From the NCBI GenBank assembly GCA_003245835.1, contig QKCC01000096.1:1-34460 (forward strand): DNA of 34,460 bases, in the 5' to 3' direction. The position numbers and the translations under genes are program-made. This DNA comes from Spirochaetales bacterium. GTDB lineage: Bacteria; Spirochaetota; Spirochaetia; UBA9216. Each line of letters opens with the position of its first letter. Positions within the stretch are counted from its first letter, which is position 1. This document shows positions 15,701 to 23,753 of the stretch, piece after piece. The notes beneath the pieces were generated by a model that was not told the origin of the DNA, searched no databases, and saw only the letters and a program-made list of their open reading frames with translations.

Positions 15701-17350
15701 TGCAACGTCTGTATCGGATTCCGAGGGATTCCACCCGATTGAAGCAGTATTCGAGAGCATAGTCCCGTTATCATCAAATGCGGGTTCAATAAAAACAACT
15801 TTACCGGGAGGAGTGGTATCGCGTACTATCCGGATAACAGCCGGATCGGACCAGTTGCCTGCGTAGTCCTGCGCAATAACCTGAAAATACCATTCACCGT
15901 CTTCCGGAATATCAATTGTAATGCTCCGGTTTCGGTCGAGCATCATCAAATCGTGTTCTGGAGCAGCCTCTGGGTCACCGCCCCAGCTGTATGAATAACC
16001 CGCAATTCCGGAAGAATCTTCCGGCGAATTCCACCGTATAGTGTAGCTGTCCTGCGAAGAAGCCCTTCCTGCAACAAAATCAGCGGCGCGAAGAACAGGC
16101 TTCACGATAGTTTTATCGGGGGCAAGCATCATCAGTCTGTTGCGGCTGCCGAGTTCGTTCTCCCAAAGCACGAACATATCTTCGCCGCTGACGAGAAGGC
16201 TTCCGAAAACAGATACCCCGTCTGTCAGGTAATTCAGATCCTTATCGCTCCAGTACAGGCCGTCGCGGCTTGCAAGAATGTTGTGATAATCTCCGACCCG
16301 GTTGTCAAACCAGATTATGTAGTCATTGCCCCGGTAATTGGTAAGTCTCGGTGAGCGGCATTCAGCATCACCGCGACTGACCTGCTCAGGGGGCTGAGTC
16401 ATTTTTCCGTCAAATCCGAGGCGGCTGTAGTATACCTGCGGGTTATTTCCCGCGTAGCTGCGCTCCCATACCAGGCTGATTCCGTCGTCTGTAGCAAGAA
16501 TGAAAGGCCGCTGGTTGTCGAAAAAGCTCGGGTCGCCCGACCAGAAGGCATTCTCGGTGTCATCAAAGCCTGAGAGGTACTGAGGTGCGGACCAGCTGAG
16601 TCCCCCGTCGGTGCTGTATTTCAGGTACAGCTGAAAGGTCGACGCGGCTCCGACATTGAAAGCCTGAAATGCTACATACTCGCGGCCCCGGTACGAGGTA
16701 TGGGAAGGAAGAAAATTGCCGTTAAGCGAAGGTTCCGGCGCAAGCGCTTTGTACTCGGTCCAGTTCGTTCCATTATCGGAGACAGAATAATAGATTCCAA
16801 GCGAACCGAACTCCGTTCTTGCTGATTCCTGCGTTACGAAAAGGATTAATCCGCCGTCTTCACGCTGGGAAAGCCTCGGGCTTGTCCTAAGCAGAAAAGC
16901 CGGGGAACGGTATATCTCTTTAAAATCTGTCCCTGCATTTTCAGATTTCATTATGCTTACCGAATTATCATTATTGGATACGGCAAGCGTGATCACCCCG
17001 TTCTCGTCGACCACAAAGGAAAAAAAGTAGCTTTCTTTGCCTGAATATTTATATGGACCCGAAAAACGCCTGAGGGTATTCCAGGCAGTACCATTTTGTG
17101 AGGTAACAGCCGACAGGTAGAATTCACCGCCGTCTTCGGTTGTGGTAACAGATTCCTGCCAGATTGAGGCAATCAAACCTCCGCCGGCTGCTTTTCTTGA
17201 AAAATCCGCGCCGTTTGAAACAAGAACCTGCTCGGCTTCCCAGTAAAAATCCTGGGCCGAGAGCATTGCTCCTGTGAAAAAAATGAACATTGTCATTAAA
17301 AGTGAGAATATTACAGCTCTGACCCTTTTTCGGCGCTGAATCCTTATCAT
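12713..17350 (-). CDS. Giant transmembrane SpoIIE/PP2C-family phosphatase with exported beta-propeller and FN3-like domains and HAMP
   Basis: This is a 1545-residue signalling protein. Order: signal peptide or anchor (about 1-31); a propeller-like region (about 35-415) with Asp-box-like turns, the clearest being STDGGLSW; two FN3-like modules (about 420-640), each with an AxDYxGN phrase; a further exported domain; TM1 (about 753-773); a cytoplasmic helical linker; TM2 (about 825-850); an exported sensor segment with a long helix; TM3 (about 1085-1110) running into HAMP; and a C-terminal SpoIIE/PP2C phosphatase from about 1200. The phosphatase metal-site motifs are intact: SGDYFDF, CDVAGKGVPA, HAGDN and TDGLEEA. 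It should dephosphorylate a cytoplasmic Ser/Thr-phosphoprotein, classically an anti-sigma antagonist, in response to an envelope signal. Its ATG overlaps the TPR gene's stop (ATGA) and its stop overlaps the zinc-ribbon start. Substrate and ligand are unknown. Confidence 0.88.
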   Translation of the reverse strand: MIRIQRRKRVRAVIFSLLMTMFIFFTGAMLSAQDFYWEAEQVLVSNGADFSRKAAGGGLIASIWQESVTTTEDGGEFYLSAVTSQNGTAWNTLRRFSGPYKYSGKESYFFSFVVDENGVITLAVSNNDNSVSIMKSENAGTDFKEIYRSPAFLLRTSPRLSQREDGGLILFVTQESARTEFGSLGIYYSVSDNGTNWTEYKALAPEPSLNGNFLPSHTSYRGREYVAFQAFNVGAASTFQLYLKYSTDGGLSWSAPQYLSGFDDTENAFWSGDPSFFDNQRPFILATDDGISLVWERSYAGNNPQVYYSRLGFDGKMTQPPEQVSRGDAECRSPRLTNYRGNDYIIWFDNRVGDYHNILASRDGLYWSDKDLNYLTDGVSVFGSLLVSGEDMFVLWENELGSRNRLMMLAPDKTIVKPVLRAADFVAGRASSQDSYTIRWNSPEDSSGIAGYSYSWGGDPEAAPEHDLMMLDRNRSITIDIPEDGEWYFQVIAQDYAGNWSDPAVIRIVRDTTPPGKVVFIEPAFDDNGTMLSNTASIGWNPSESDTDVAGYSYVLQFIGLWNRDLPGPQTVKIPAAKLMTEQTSYGFRNIDNGLWALSVRAVDYVGNTGEPEVIFFRLNKYIPVTYITVIDSETDSLGAVTLELTGRGFSVGGLVQEVILDRDGEAPYDYTYRLEDGLYSVVNDRYITGPVIENIDAGNYRIGLVHPARGLYFTRSAIGIESSGTVKLGDFSSIPVPVMKIVPERRFTVPFRYILLGLIMVLLVFLFVFTLRRTTVLVSEARILHRQAVALIEGGPVPGTAFDAEEKRKRIAQMAKIRMGLRVKFALLITILVMLIVAMIAIPIAFITTDNQRVIMASGLEERAGVLLESLTSGARTFLPAKNIIELSTLPSQMSALKEDAVFVTITGSGVQGTENYDPAKYDYVWATNDSNIRADFGTAGTYLMTDDVSTVTDSLAQRINEQAAARVGGIVEEIQRLNNQVNPLVEQFIRTGNKETEDAINQIQDELRSLDTELNTRLYEIGNQVASFPEYNSEQLTADNTNYIFYKPIVFRSQNDDVYFRGIVRLGVSTDGILASIAESTRQLIKLISAIALAAVVLGIVGALILAAMMISPINKLVKGVELIRDTEDKADLKGHEINIKTRDELALLADTVNQMTEGLVEAAEANEMLMGGKAVQKNFIPLNSDFTGKKLSIGSAENDKIAFFGYYEGARGVSGDYFDFRKIDDVHWAVIKCDVAGKGVPASLIMVEVATIFLSYFRNWKAPKSKSGKSLPPNISELTYSINDLVEQVGFKGRFAALTIVIVNEDTGDTLFCHAGDNLVHMYDSAQRKMIKKTLPEAPAAGVFDSDMVRMGSGFVQIKDKLNPGDDLMMFTDGLEEAQRLLRDSSYNVLKWQPSEDEAKNIPDNVSATDGFEEFSLKRMQEMINALKEGGKYNLEKYKNPIADEKLYFNFTGCTGSIEEIVLACISVERIFRMYRTPDTGSDDRIIIDKAIAAFLQEHFEGWKDYFAHPLPAAEEDQYLTFTHLKEDIQFDDLTILGINKK

Positions 17351-20300
17351 CTTGTTCGCTCAATCCTTTCCTTCAGGTCAATAAGTTTGGGATTACGTTG
17401 ATTGTCGGGATTTTTGAGCAGATTTTCCACTATAATAAGTGCTTTCAGGTAATTTCCGGCGGTAAATTCACTTACAGCCTCGTTGTAAAGCTGCTGATCG
17501 GCACTCGACATAACAGCGGATGCAGTTCCGCCGACATCGGTAGAGATCCTGTCCTTCAATCTTATCGCGTCATTATTGTTCGGGTTCAGGCTGATTGCCT
17601 CATCGAGGTAGCTCAGTGCAACATTAAACTCTGATCGGACATTCCTGCTTACAATATCATACGCAAGTTTATAGAGTTCGGTGCTGCGTGCGAGTTTCTG
17701 CGGATCCGGCGGTCTAACCTTGATTCCGGCGGCATACTCGGCTTCGGTAATGGCTGCCTTCAGACCCGGGTAATTCGGGTAAATTGCTGCAAGGTCCCTG
17801 AGATCGATATATGCCTTCTGCGGGTTCGAAGAAATCAGGCTGCGTGCAGTTCTGAAATCATTTCCGAAAACCTCTTCAAACTGCTTGGGATCCCTGTACT
17901 GGTTGATCTTCAGGTTAAGAACCCTTGCATCCTCATTGAACGGGAAGAACTGCTGAACATACAGAAGGCTCTGCTCGGCACCGGCAAAGTAGGTATCGGC
18001 ATCGGAAGTCCGGCCGCTGTCGTACGCGGCTTTTGCTTTCTGGAAATCATCCCTGGCCTGATTCAGATACTGGTTCATTTCAACATACAGCGGGTCCGTG
18101 GACGCTATAACACGGCCGGATGTAACCGACAATGCAGTCTGGGTCAGGGTCAGCCAGTATTCGACCTCGGGGTTGGTTTCAACGTTGGTGTCCGCCCACC
18201 GGCTCTGTGCCTTGATGAGAATCGACTGGGCTACCGGGAAAGCTCCCTGGGAATAGCTCGATTTGGCCTGTGTCAGATATTCACGGACCTGCTTAACAAC
18301 AAGGTTATTTTCGGCAACTTGTATTTCGCTGTACAGCCGCGGAATTTCAACGTCCCGGTAGTTCCGGAGGACTGGATTTTCAAGGTACGATAGTGAATCG
18401 TCGAATTTTGCGGCAGCCTGTTCGAGACGTTCCTTAGCCGCGGCAAACTGGGCACGCTGCGTAAGGGTCCTGGAATCTTCAAGTCGCCGTTCTCCTTCCT
18501 GCCTGAGTTTTTCGGCTGTAAAGATCTGCTCGCGCGCCTTCGTAATCAGGCTGTCGCTCCGGGCAAGCAGGGCGCTGCTTCTGCTTTTAAGATCATCCGA
18601 ATGGTCCGATGCGGCTGCTACTTCGCTGCTGTTCCGTATTTCTGCGCGCTCCGCGATAATTGCGGTATCTACTCCTGAAATATCCGTAAGCAGCCGGTTG
18701 ACAGTATTTTTCACTTTCTGCAGCTGTTCAAGAGCCTTGTCCGGATATCGATAGAGTGCCTGAAAATCCACGGTATTTTCGGCGTCCCCGTTCGCGGCAG
18801 CTGAAGCCTGGGCGTCATCTGCCGGAACTCCTGAAATAAGGTCGGAACTTTCAGTCACCAATGTTTCCGCCGCAAGATAGGCTTTTTCATAACCTGCCAG
18901 CCTTAGTTCGGCCACTTCCGATACGAGGAAAATTTCGGTATCCAGCAGACTGCCGGCCATCGAACTGAATTCTCTAACCGGAAGATTGACTGCCGCGACA
19001 GTTTTATTTTTTATCGTTTCGTCGCCAGCCGTATTCTGCACCTCGCCAAGCCTGTTTGACCACAGCTCTGCCAATCCCGAAATTTCGGAATTCTCGGTAG
19101 AGATTCTGTCTTTGAGGAACTTCTGCACTGTATAGTAATCAGATTCAGCAGGATCGAGCGCATCTATCTGTGCCGAAAGCGATGCTATGACCTGCCGCTT
19201 TTCGATAATTGTTTTGAATACTTCAGCCACAGTACTGCACTGCTCAAGATAATACAGATTCGATTCAAGCTTCTGCTTATCGGAAAGGTACAGCCCGTCT
19301 CTTTGAAACTGTGAATCGGATTCTAAATATTCCGTACCGAAACGCAGCGCATTTATCCCGCTCCGGGCTGCGATCGTGAATGCAGCAAACGCGCTTTCCG
19401 CACCGCTGTAGTTCCCGTCTTCGTAAAGCCCGGCAGCCTTGTTGAACAGTTCTTCCGCAAACTGAACTGAACTATCGGCAATGCCGTTGTATATTCCGTT
19501 CCAGAATAATTCAACAGCACCTGAAATCCCCTCGGGCTCATCAACCGTGGTACGCCCGTTGATCAATCTGTCCATGTAAATAAGGTAGTGAATCTGTTTA
19601 TCTTCACCGCTTGCGGTCCTGATTAAATTCTCCTGGACGATGAAATAATCGGCAATATCTTTCAGAAGCTCTCTAATCTCGGCCGCACGCTGCAAATCAG
19701 GCATAATAGCTGCGGTATTTGAGATGTAGTCCTCAAGTTTTCGGCCTGTAAAGCTGGCGGAAACTGCAGAAGACTCTTCAGACAGCTTGGGAAAAAGACT
19801 GATGAATTCTTCGGACAGACTGCTCATCTCGTCGGCACGGCTGAAGACATCATTGACGACAATGTTTCCGTAACCGCCGTCATTGAAAATATCGCGGCTC
19901 AGATCGAACCCGGTCTCATAGGTCTGAACTGCAGCCGCATATTCTCCGCCCGCAATCTGACCTGAGGCAGTTTCCATGATTCCCACCCATCGCTTGTTGT
20001 TGAATACGAATCCGGCGGTTTCACGGGCAAGCACCAGCGATATTCTTGTCGCTTCGTTGGGGTTGGGATCGAGGTCTTCGAGTTCCTTTATGATCGGATA
20101 GGCAGCTTCAACTTCATCACCGCCGTAAACATTGAGAAGTTCTTCGTATTTGTCATTATAATACTCTTTATCTTTCCGAATCTCTGTCAGCAGGATCTGA
20201 ACATCATCCATCCGCTCAGGGTGCTTCTTCAGGACTTCAATAAGGATCAAAAGAGCTTCATTATATTCTTTCGATTCAATAAGAGTCCGGGCTGCAGTCA

Positions 20301-20400
20301 GACTGTCCTCCTGCGAACCTCCTGCCCAGACCGCCCCCCCTGCTGAGAATGAAAAAATGAGTAGTATAACAACAAATAACCCTAATCCGGTTTTATACAA
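17347..20400 (-). CDS. Large exported TPR/coiled-coil protein
   Basis: The product has 1017 residues with a signal peptide cleaved near AVWA-GG and no lipobox Cys, so it is periplasmic. The N-terminal 40 residues after the signal are a TPR (ARTLIESKEYNEALLILIEVLKKHP). The middle (about 580-680) is a charged, Ala/Glu-rich coiled coil. Further TPR-like pairs occur through the second half, such as SYSQGAFPVAQSILIKAQ, YDSGRTSDADTYFAGAEQ, EFNVALSYLDEAISLNPNN and FTAGNYLKALIIVENLL near the C-terminus. The TTG at 20400 is chosen because AGAGG lies 9 nt upstream and an in-frame stop lies just before it. It overlaps the SpoIIE phosphatase gene by ATGA, so it is a strong candidate periplasmic partner or ligand-sensing arm of that protein. 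No enzymatic motif is visible. Confidence 0.82.
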   Translation of the reverse strand: MYKTGLGLFVVILLIFSFSAGGAVWAGGSQEDSLTAARTLIESKEYNEALLILIEVLKKHPERMDDVQILLTEIRKDKEYYNDKYEELLNVYGGDEVEAAYPIIKELEDLDPNPNEATRISLVLARETAGFVFNNKRWVGIMETASGQIAGGEYAAAVQTYETGFDLSRDIFNDGGYGNIVVNDVFSRADEMSSLSEEFISLFPKLSEESSAVSASFTGRKLEDYISNTAAIMPDLQRAAEIRELLKDIADYFIVQENLIRTASGEDKQIHYLIYMDRLINGRTTVDEPEGISGAVELFWNGIYNGIADSSVQFAEELFNKAAGLYEDGNYSGAESAFAAFTIAARSGINALRFGTEYLESDSQFQRDGLYLSDKQKLESNLYYLEQCSTVAEVFKTIIEKRQVIASLSAQIDALDPAESDYYTVQKFLKDRISTENSEISGLAELWSNRLGEVQNTAGDETIKNKTVAAVNLPVREFSSMAGSLLDTEIFLVSEVAELRLAGYEKAYLAAETLVTESSDLISGVPADDAQASAAANGDAENTVDFQALYRYPDKALEQLQKVKNTVNRLLTDISGVDTAIIAERAEIRNSSEVAAASDHSDDLKSRSSALLARSDSLITKAREQIFTAEKLRQEGERRLEDSRTLTQRAQFAAAKERLEQAAAKFDDSLSYLENPVLRNYRDVEIPRLYSEIQVAENNLVVKQVREYLTQAKSSYSQGAFPVAQSILIKAQSRWADTNVETNPEVEYWLTLTQTALSVTSGRVIASTDPLYVEMNQYLNQARDDFQKAKAAYDSGRTSDADTYFAGAEQSLLYVQQFFPFNEDARVLNLKINQYRDPKQFEEVFGNDFRTARSLISSNPQKAYIDLRDLAAIYPNYPGLKAAITEAEYAAGIKVRPPDPQKLARSTELYKLAYDIVSRNVRSEFNVALSYLDEAISLNPNNNDAIRLKDRISTDVGGTASAVMSSADQQLYNEAVSEFTAGNYLKALIIVENLLKNPDNQRNPKLIDLKERIERTR

Positions 20401-20636
20401 TCAATCAGCCTCTAAACTTTTACAATAAAAGCAATTCCCATAATTCGCATCTGCGCCTGGGCAGAATATACCTGTTCCTATTGTCGGCAAAAAACGAAAC
20501 CCAAATGAGCTGTCATTACAGGCAATTCAACTTAAATGTAACACATAAAAAGAATATTTTCGTCGTGTCAAGCCGCTTCCCTGCCGTTAATAAAACTGAA
20601 TAGAAACGTGTGGATTTTTGTAGTATATTTAACATG
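20401..20636. promoter_or_regulatory. Divergent intergenic region between TPR/SpoIIE operon and PorV-like gene
   Basis: On the plus side TATATT (20624-20629) lies 7 nt before the ATG at 20637, with no clear -35 and no ribosome binding site. On the minus side a TATATT (20470-20465) could start a leader of about 60 nt, but its best -35 (TTGCCG, 20490-20485) is only 14 bp away. I see no RNA gene or strong hairpin in the rest. Confidence 0.35.
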
Positions 20637-21860
20637 ATGAGGCGTATTTTTTTCGCTATACTGCTTTTTCTTCTCTCTACTTATACCTGGGCAACGGCTC
20701 TTGAGGATTACTACAACCTTATGATGTCGGTAGACTTTCTTACCGGAGATCCGAACACGGGAACAACTGTTTTCCCGCTGCTGCGTATACCGGCAGGCGG
20801 AAAGGCTGAAGGAATGGGTACTGCGCAGACCGCGGTTGCCTCCGATTCTTCATCGGTTATTTACAATCCGGCGCTGTCATCCGTTCTTGACCTGACCGAG
20901 CTCACATTCCTGCACAACAACTGGATCGCCGATTCCAGCATCGAAAGTGTAAATTTCACTGCCCGCTTCGAGGACCTCGGTATAGCCGCAGGGATGAAAA
21001 TGCTTTACCTGCCCTTTACCGAATACGACAGCTGGGGTGATGAAAAAAACAGGGGATTGCCTATCGAGACGATTCTGATGCTGAATACATCATACAATTT
21101 TTTCAGAAACTACTATTTCAGCGGGGTCTCCGCCGGTGCCTCGCTCAAGGCAGGGTACCGTCATGTACCGGCTGTATTCGCTGAAAACCAGTCTTCATTT
21201 GCGATAATGGCTGATGTAGGGCTGTACAGCAGCTTCGATTTTCTGAAATTTTATGATTCAAGAGACGACAACCTTTCAATCGGCGTTGTTTTCAGGAATG
21301 CCGGGGTCGAGACGCTCGGAGAGGCACTTCCGACAGAGTTTTCAGCCGGTTTCGCCTATTCCCCGGTCAGACCTTTCAAACTTGCATTTGATTTCAACCT
21401 GCCTGTGAATCTTCTGGGTGAAGATGCGGAAAAATGGTATCTGGCCGGAGGCTTCGATGCGGTACTGACCGATTTCTTCTCTTTTCAGGGGGGATTCAAC
21501 TACCGGGGAGCAAACCCGCGGCTGTCTCTTGGAAGTACAATCAACCTTGCCGAGGTCGCGTTCAACCTGAATTATACCCTGGATCTGACTACCGGATCGG
21601 AAATAGCAAACCGGCTCAGTCTTGAAGCCAAGGTTAAGCTCGGGGATGAAGGACGGTATGCAAGGGGACAGCGCGTGGACGAACTTTACATTGCAGGCCT
21701 TGAAGCGTACGCTGCCGGTGATCTTGAAAAAGCGATCTCGTACTGGCAGGCAGCACTCGATATGGACAGCAGTTTCACCCCGGCTGAGGAATTCATCGCA
21801 AGCGCATCGAGATCAACCGAACTGCTGAGCAGAATGGAAGAACTTAATAAGGTTGAATAA
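20637..21860 (+). CDS. UPF0164/PorV-FadL-like outer-membrane barrel with C-terminal TPR
   Basis: This protein of about 407 residues has a signal peptide (ending TWATA) and the family opening YYNLMMSVDFLTGDPNTGTT, followed by RIPAGGKAEGMGTAQTAVASD and IYNPALSS, which is the PorV/UPF0164 signature of spirochaetes and Bacteroidetes. The barrel runs to about residue 340. The C-terminal 60 residues contain a clear TPR (AGLEAYAAGDLEKAISYWQA). Family members are outer-membrane proteins related to FadL; roles in lipid uptake or, in Bacteroidetes, type IX secretion are known for relatives, and neither can be claimed here. Two adjacent ATGs exist; 20637 is preferred over 20634 because it lies 7 nt after a TATATT. 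It is divergent from the TPR/SpoIIE operon, which encodes another TPR protein. Confidence 0.82.
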   Translation: MRRIFFAILLFLLSTYTWATALEDYYNLMMSVDFLTGDPNTGTTVFPLLRIPAGGKAEGMGTAQTAVASDSSSVIYNPALSSVLDLTELTFLHNNWIADSSIESVNFTARFEDLGIAAGMKMLYLPFTEYDSWGDEKNRGLPIETILMLNTSYNFFRNYYFSGVSAGASLKAGYRHVPAVFAENQSSFAIMADVGLYSSFDFLKFYDSRDDNLSIGVVFRNAGVETLGEALPTEFSAGFAYSPVRPFKLAFDFNLPVNLLGEDAEKWYLAGGFDAVLTDFFSFQGGFNYRGANPRLSLGSTINLAEVAFNLNYTLDLTTGSEIANRLSLEAKVKLGDEGRYARGQRVDELYIAGLEAYAAGDLEKAISYWQAALDMDSSFTPAEEFIASASRSTELLSRMEELNKVE

Positions 21861-21865
21861 AACCG

Positions 21866-22639
21866 TTACTCGTGACGGGACATTTTTGCGTATACGGCAA
21901 ACAGAAACGGATCGACCTTCCGGCTTGACATCCACCTGAGCATTCTTGATCTTCCCGATTCGGACCCTTCAGCCTCTGAAAGCCTGATCAGAAGTTTTTC
22001 ATGCTTTTTGAAATCACCCTCGTCAAAAAGAAGCCTTATGCTCTGAATCAGTTCGTAAACCTTTTCTTTATCAGTGTAGTCGAACATGCTCCCGTTATCG
22101 TCTTTCGTCATATTAAGCAGCAGCTGCTCCATATCGGTGCTTGTTTCACATAACTGAAGGTACTGCTCTACATCCTTCGTAAACTGATCTTCATTGAAAA
22201 CAATCCCGTCAACCTTGGTTCTGAGCTTCACCTTCAATTCAGTTGCCGCTTTTGAATCGGAATCGCGTTTGGAAAGAAACAGGTATAACAAAACCGACCC
22301 GACTGTACTGATGACTATTTCATCGACCATCGGTAGAGGATCCCGGATTACAACAGATGTAAAAAAATAAAGGACCAGAAAGCAAAGCGTTGAAATCAGA
22401 AACCTCGGAATAAACTTCTTCTCGGCGGACCAGTCTTTTACAGCCTGTTCGATCAGCCGGTACAATTCATTTCGAAGCAGCGTTAGAGATTCCACCCTCG
22501 GCTCCCGTCCGTAAAAACCGGCAATGTCATTTTTATCAAGAATGTTTATAAGGTTCTGCTTTTTATTGAAAGGATACAGAAATATCGAAGTACCGTTTTT
22601 TCTGTAGATATGAAATATTGTTATCCTGTTTCCGTCCAT
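21866..22639 (-). CDS. Unrecognised membrane protein with two TM helices
   Basis: I do not recognise this family. The 257 residues divide into a soluble N-terminal part (about 1-78), a hairpin of two membrane helices (about 79-101 and 106-126), and a charged, mostly helical C-terminal cytoplasmic part ending at AVYAKMSRHE. The N-terminal region has the phrase YRKNGTSIFLYPFNKKQNLINIL. No catalytic motif is evident. It follows the ankyrin gene by 54 bp and has its own candidate promoter, TTGACG (22677-22672), 18 bp, TATTTT (22653-22648), ending 8 nt before the ATG, and no ribosome binding site. It converges on the PorV-like gene with a 5-bp gap. A functional link to the ankyrin protein is possible. 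Confidence 0.7.
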   Translation of the reverse strand: MDGNRITIFHIYRKNGTSIFLYPFNKKQNLINILDKNDIAGFYGREPRVESLTLLRNELYRLIEQAVKDWSAEKKFIPRFLISTLCFLVLYFFTSVVIRDPLPMVDEIVISTVGSVLLYLFLSKRDSDSKAATELKVKLRTKVDGIVFNEDQFTKDVEQYLQLCETSTDMEQLLLNMTKDDNGSMFDYTDKEKVYELIQSIRLLFDEGDFKKHEKLLIRLSEAEGSESGRSRMLRWMSSRKVDPFLFAVYAKMSRHE

Positions 22640-22647
22640 CTAAGTTT

Positions 22648-22677
22648 AAAATACCCCCTGCGCCGCCGGACCGTCAA
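22648..22677 (-). promoter_or_regulatory. Promoter of the two-TM protein gene, consistent with a leaderless mRNA
   Basis: TTGACG (five of six -35 matches), an 18-bp G+C-rich spacer and TATTTT (four of six -10 matches) on the minus strand. The ATG at 22639 starts 8 nt after the -10. Confidence 0.45.
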
Positions 22678-22693
22678 GATGATTCTTGCCGAT

Positions 22694-23602
22694 TCAGGCT
22701 TCCAGTTTTTTCTGTATATCAGCCAAAGAGAACAGCTTTGCATAATCATAAGCTGACATCCCCAGACTGTCCCTGATTGTTAAATCCGCGCCCTTGTCTA
22801 TCAGCAGATTTGAAATTTCTTCCATCCTTGCCCCGATAGCTACAATCAATGCGCTCTGACCGTTTCTGTTTTTAAAATTTAAATCGGCTCCGCCGTCAAT
22901 CAGCAGCTCCGCAATCCCCGGCTTCACCGCAATAACGGCATCGAGGACCGGGCTTGAACACCTGTCTCTCGCGATTATATTCATTGAAGCCCCATAGCTC
23001 ATAAGCAGCCGGCATATTTCGATATCGCCGTTTCGTACCGCCAGGCTCAAAAGCGGAACCCCTTCACCATTCTCGGTTTCCGTTGAAAAACCGGCCTGAA
23101 GAAAGGCCTGAGTTTCCCTGTACATACCGTATTCAACAGCTTCGACAAATCCCTTGCTGCTGAAACTCAGGTGGGCCTCCGAAATTATTCTGCGTGCGTC
23201 ATGCATCAGCTTGTTGTTTTCGGAAATTCTCTTCTCGCGCCTGACATGCGCAATAGCCTCACCTATGGATTGAACAGCAGGTTCACCGTAATAGACATCA
23301 CCGAGCAGGGACGGATTGGTTGAATAAATTACAAAATGACCCTTATTGGCCGACAGGTATCCCGCAGCTATAGCCTCAAGCATCTCCACCGTGCAGTCGG
23401 CAGCCGGCTCATCATCAGCGGCTTTAACACGTTCCGCACAAAGCAGATAAAGCTCCGCGCTTTTCAGTTCCCTGATCAGCTGCTTTTCGGTACAGTCGTC
23501 TATATACAGGGCGCCGTATTCCATTTTTTCAAGCTCAAGGAGCCTACCAAGCGTGCTGATCACCCTGCTGTGTTTTTTTCGTCCAAGCATCAATAATTTC
23601 AA
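22694..23602 (-). CDS. Ankyrin-repeat protein with a Rossmann-like (TIR/deoxyribosyltransferase-like) N-terminal domain
   Basis: Of 302 residues, the C-terminal half (about 185-300) contains four ankyrin repeats, for example LLSLAVRNGDIEICRLLMSYGA, AVIAVKPGIAELLIDGGADLN and ALIVAIGARMEEISNLLIDKG. The N-terminal 130 residues alternate strand and helix: KLLMLGRKK, YGALYIDD, AELYLLCAE, a helix containing VEMLEAIAAGY, then GHFVIYSTN. That order resembles the TIR / nucleoside 2-deoxyribosyltransferase fold, in which a Glu on such a helix is catalytic; this is a hypothesis from pattern only. The TTG at 23602 has AGAGG about 8 nt upstream, and an ATG at 23590 is an alternative. A perfect 15-bp inverted repeat sits directly before the ribosome binding site. 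Confidence 0.75.
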   Translation of the reverse strand: MKLLMLGRKKHSRVISTLGRLLELEKMEYGALYIDDCTEKQLIRELKSAELYLLCAERVKAADDEPAADCTVEMLEAIAAGYLSANKGHFVIYSTNPSLLGDVYYGEPAVQSIGEAIAHVRREKRISENNKLMHDARRIISEAHLSFSSKGFVEAVEYGMYRETQAFLQAGFSTETENGEGVPLLSLAVRNGDIEICRLLMSYGASMNIIARDRCSSPVLDAVIAVKPGIAELLIDGGADLNFKNRNGQSALIVAIGARMEEISNLLIDKGADLTIRDSLGMSAYDYAKLFSLADIQKKLEA

Positions 23603-23614
23603 ATCAGACCTCTG

Positions 23615-23655
23615 GGCATTTCTGATAACTCTTTATGCGGGTTATCAGAAATGCC
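23615..23655 (-). promoter_or_regulatory. Perfect 15-bp inverted repeat in the leader of the ankyrin gene
   Basis: GGCATTTCTGATAAC (23615-23629) and GTTATCAGAAATGCC (23641-23655) are exact reverse complements with an 11-nt loop. On the minus strand the stem ends 12 nt before the TTG, and the AGAGG ribosome binding site follows it by one nucleotide. A candidate promoter TTGTCG (23692-23687), 17 bp, TAAATA (23669-23664) would start the RNA 1-2 nt before the stem, making a 5'-terminal stem-loop. No T-run follows, so it is not an ordinary terminator for dnaE. Confidence 0.7.
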
Positions 23656-23753
23656 TTGGAGTTTATTTATTTCCTTGTTGTATTTTCGACAATACGGCTG
23701 ATAATTGCAATAGCCCGGAAAAAAACTATGCGGAATGCACAGGAAATCCCTGA

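Noticed and set aside
15700-17350. Sialidase enzyme activity for the N-terminal half of the SpoIIE protein
   Set aside because: Asp-box-like turns are a property of the propeller fold. I cannot identify the catalytic Arg triad and Tyr/Glu pair of sialidases, so only a propeller is claimed.
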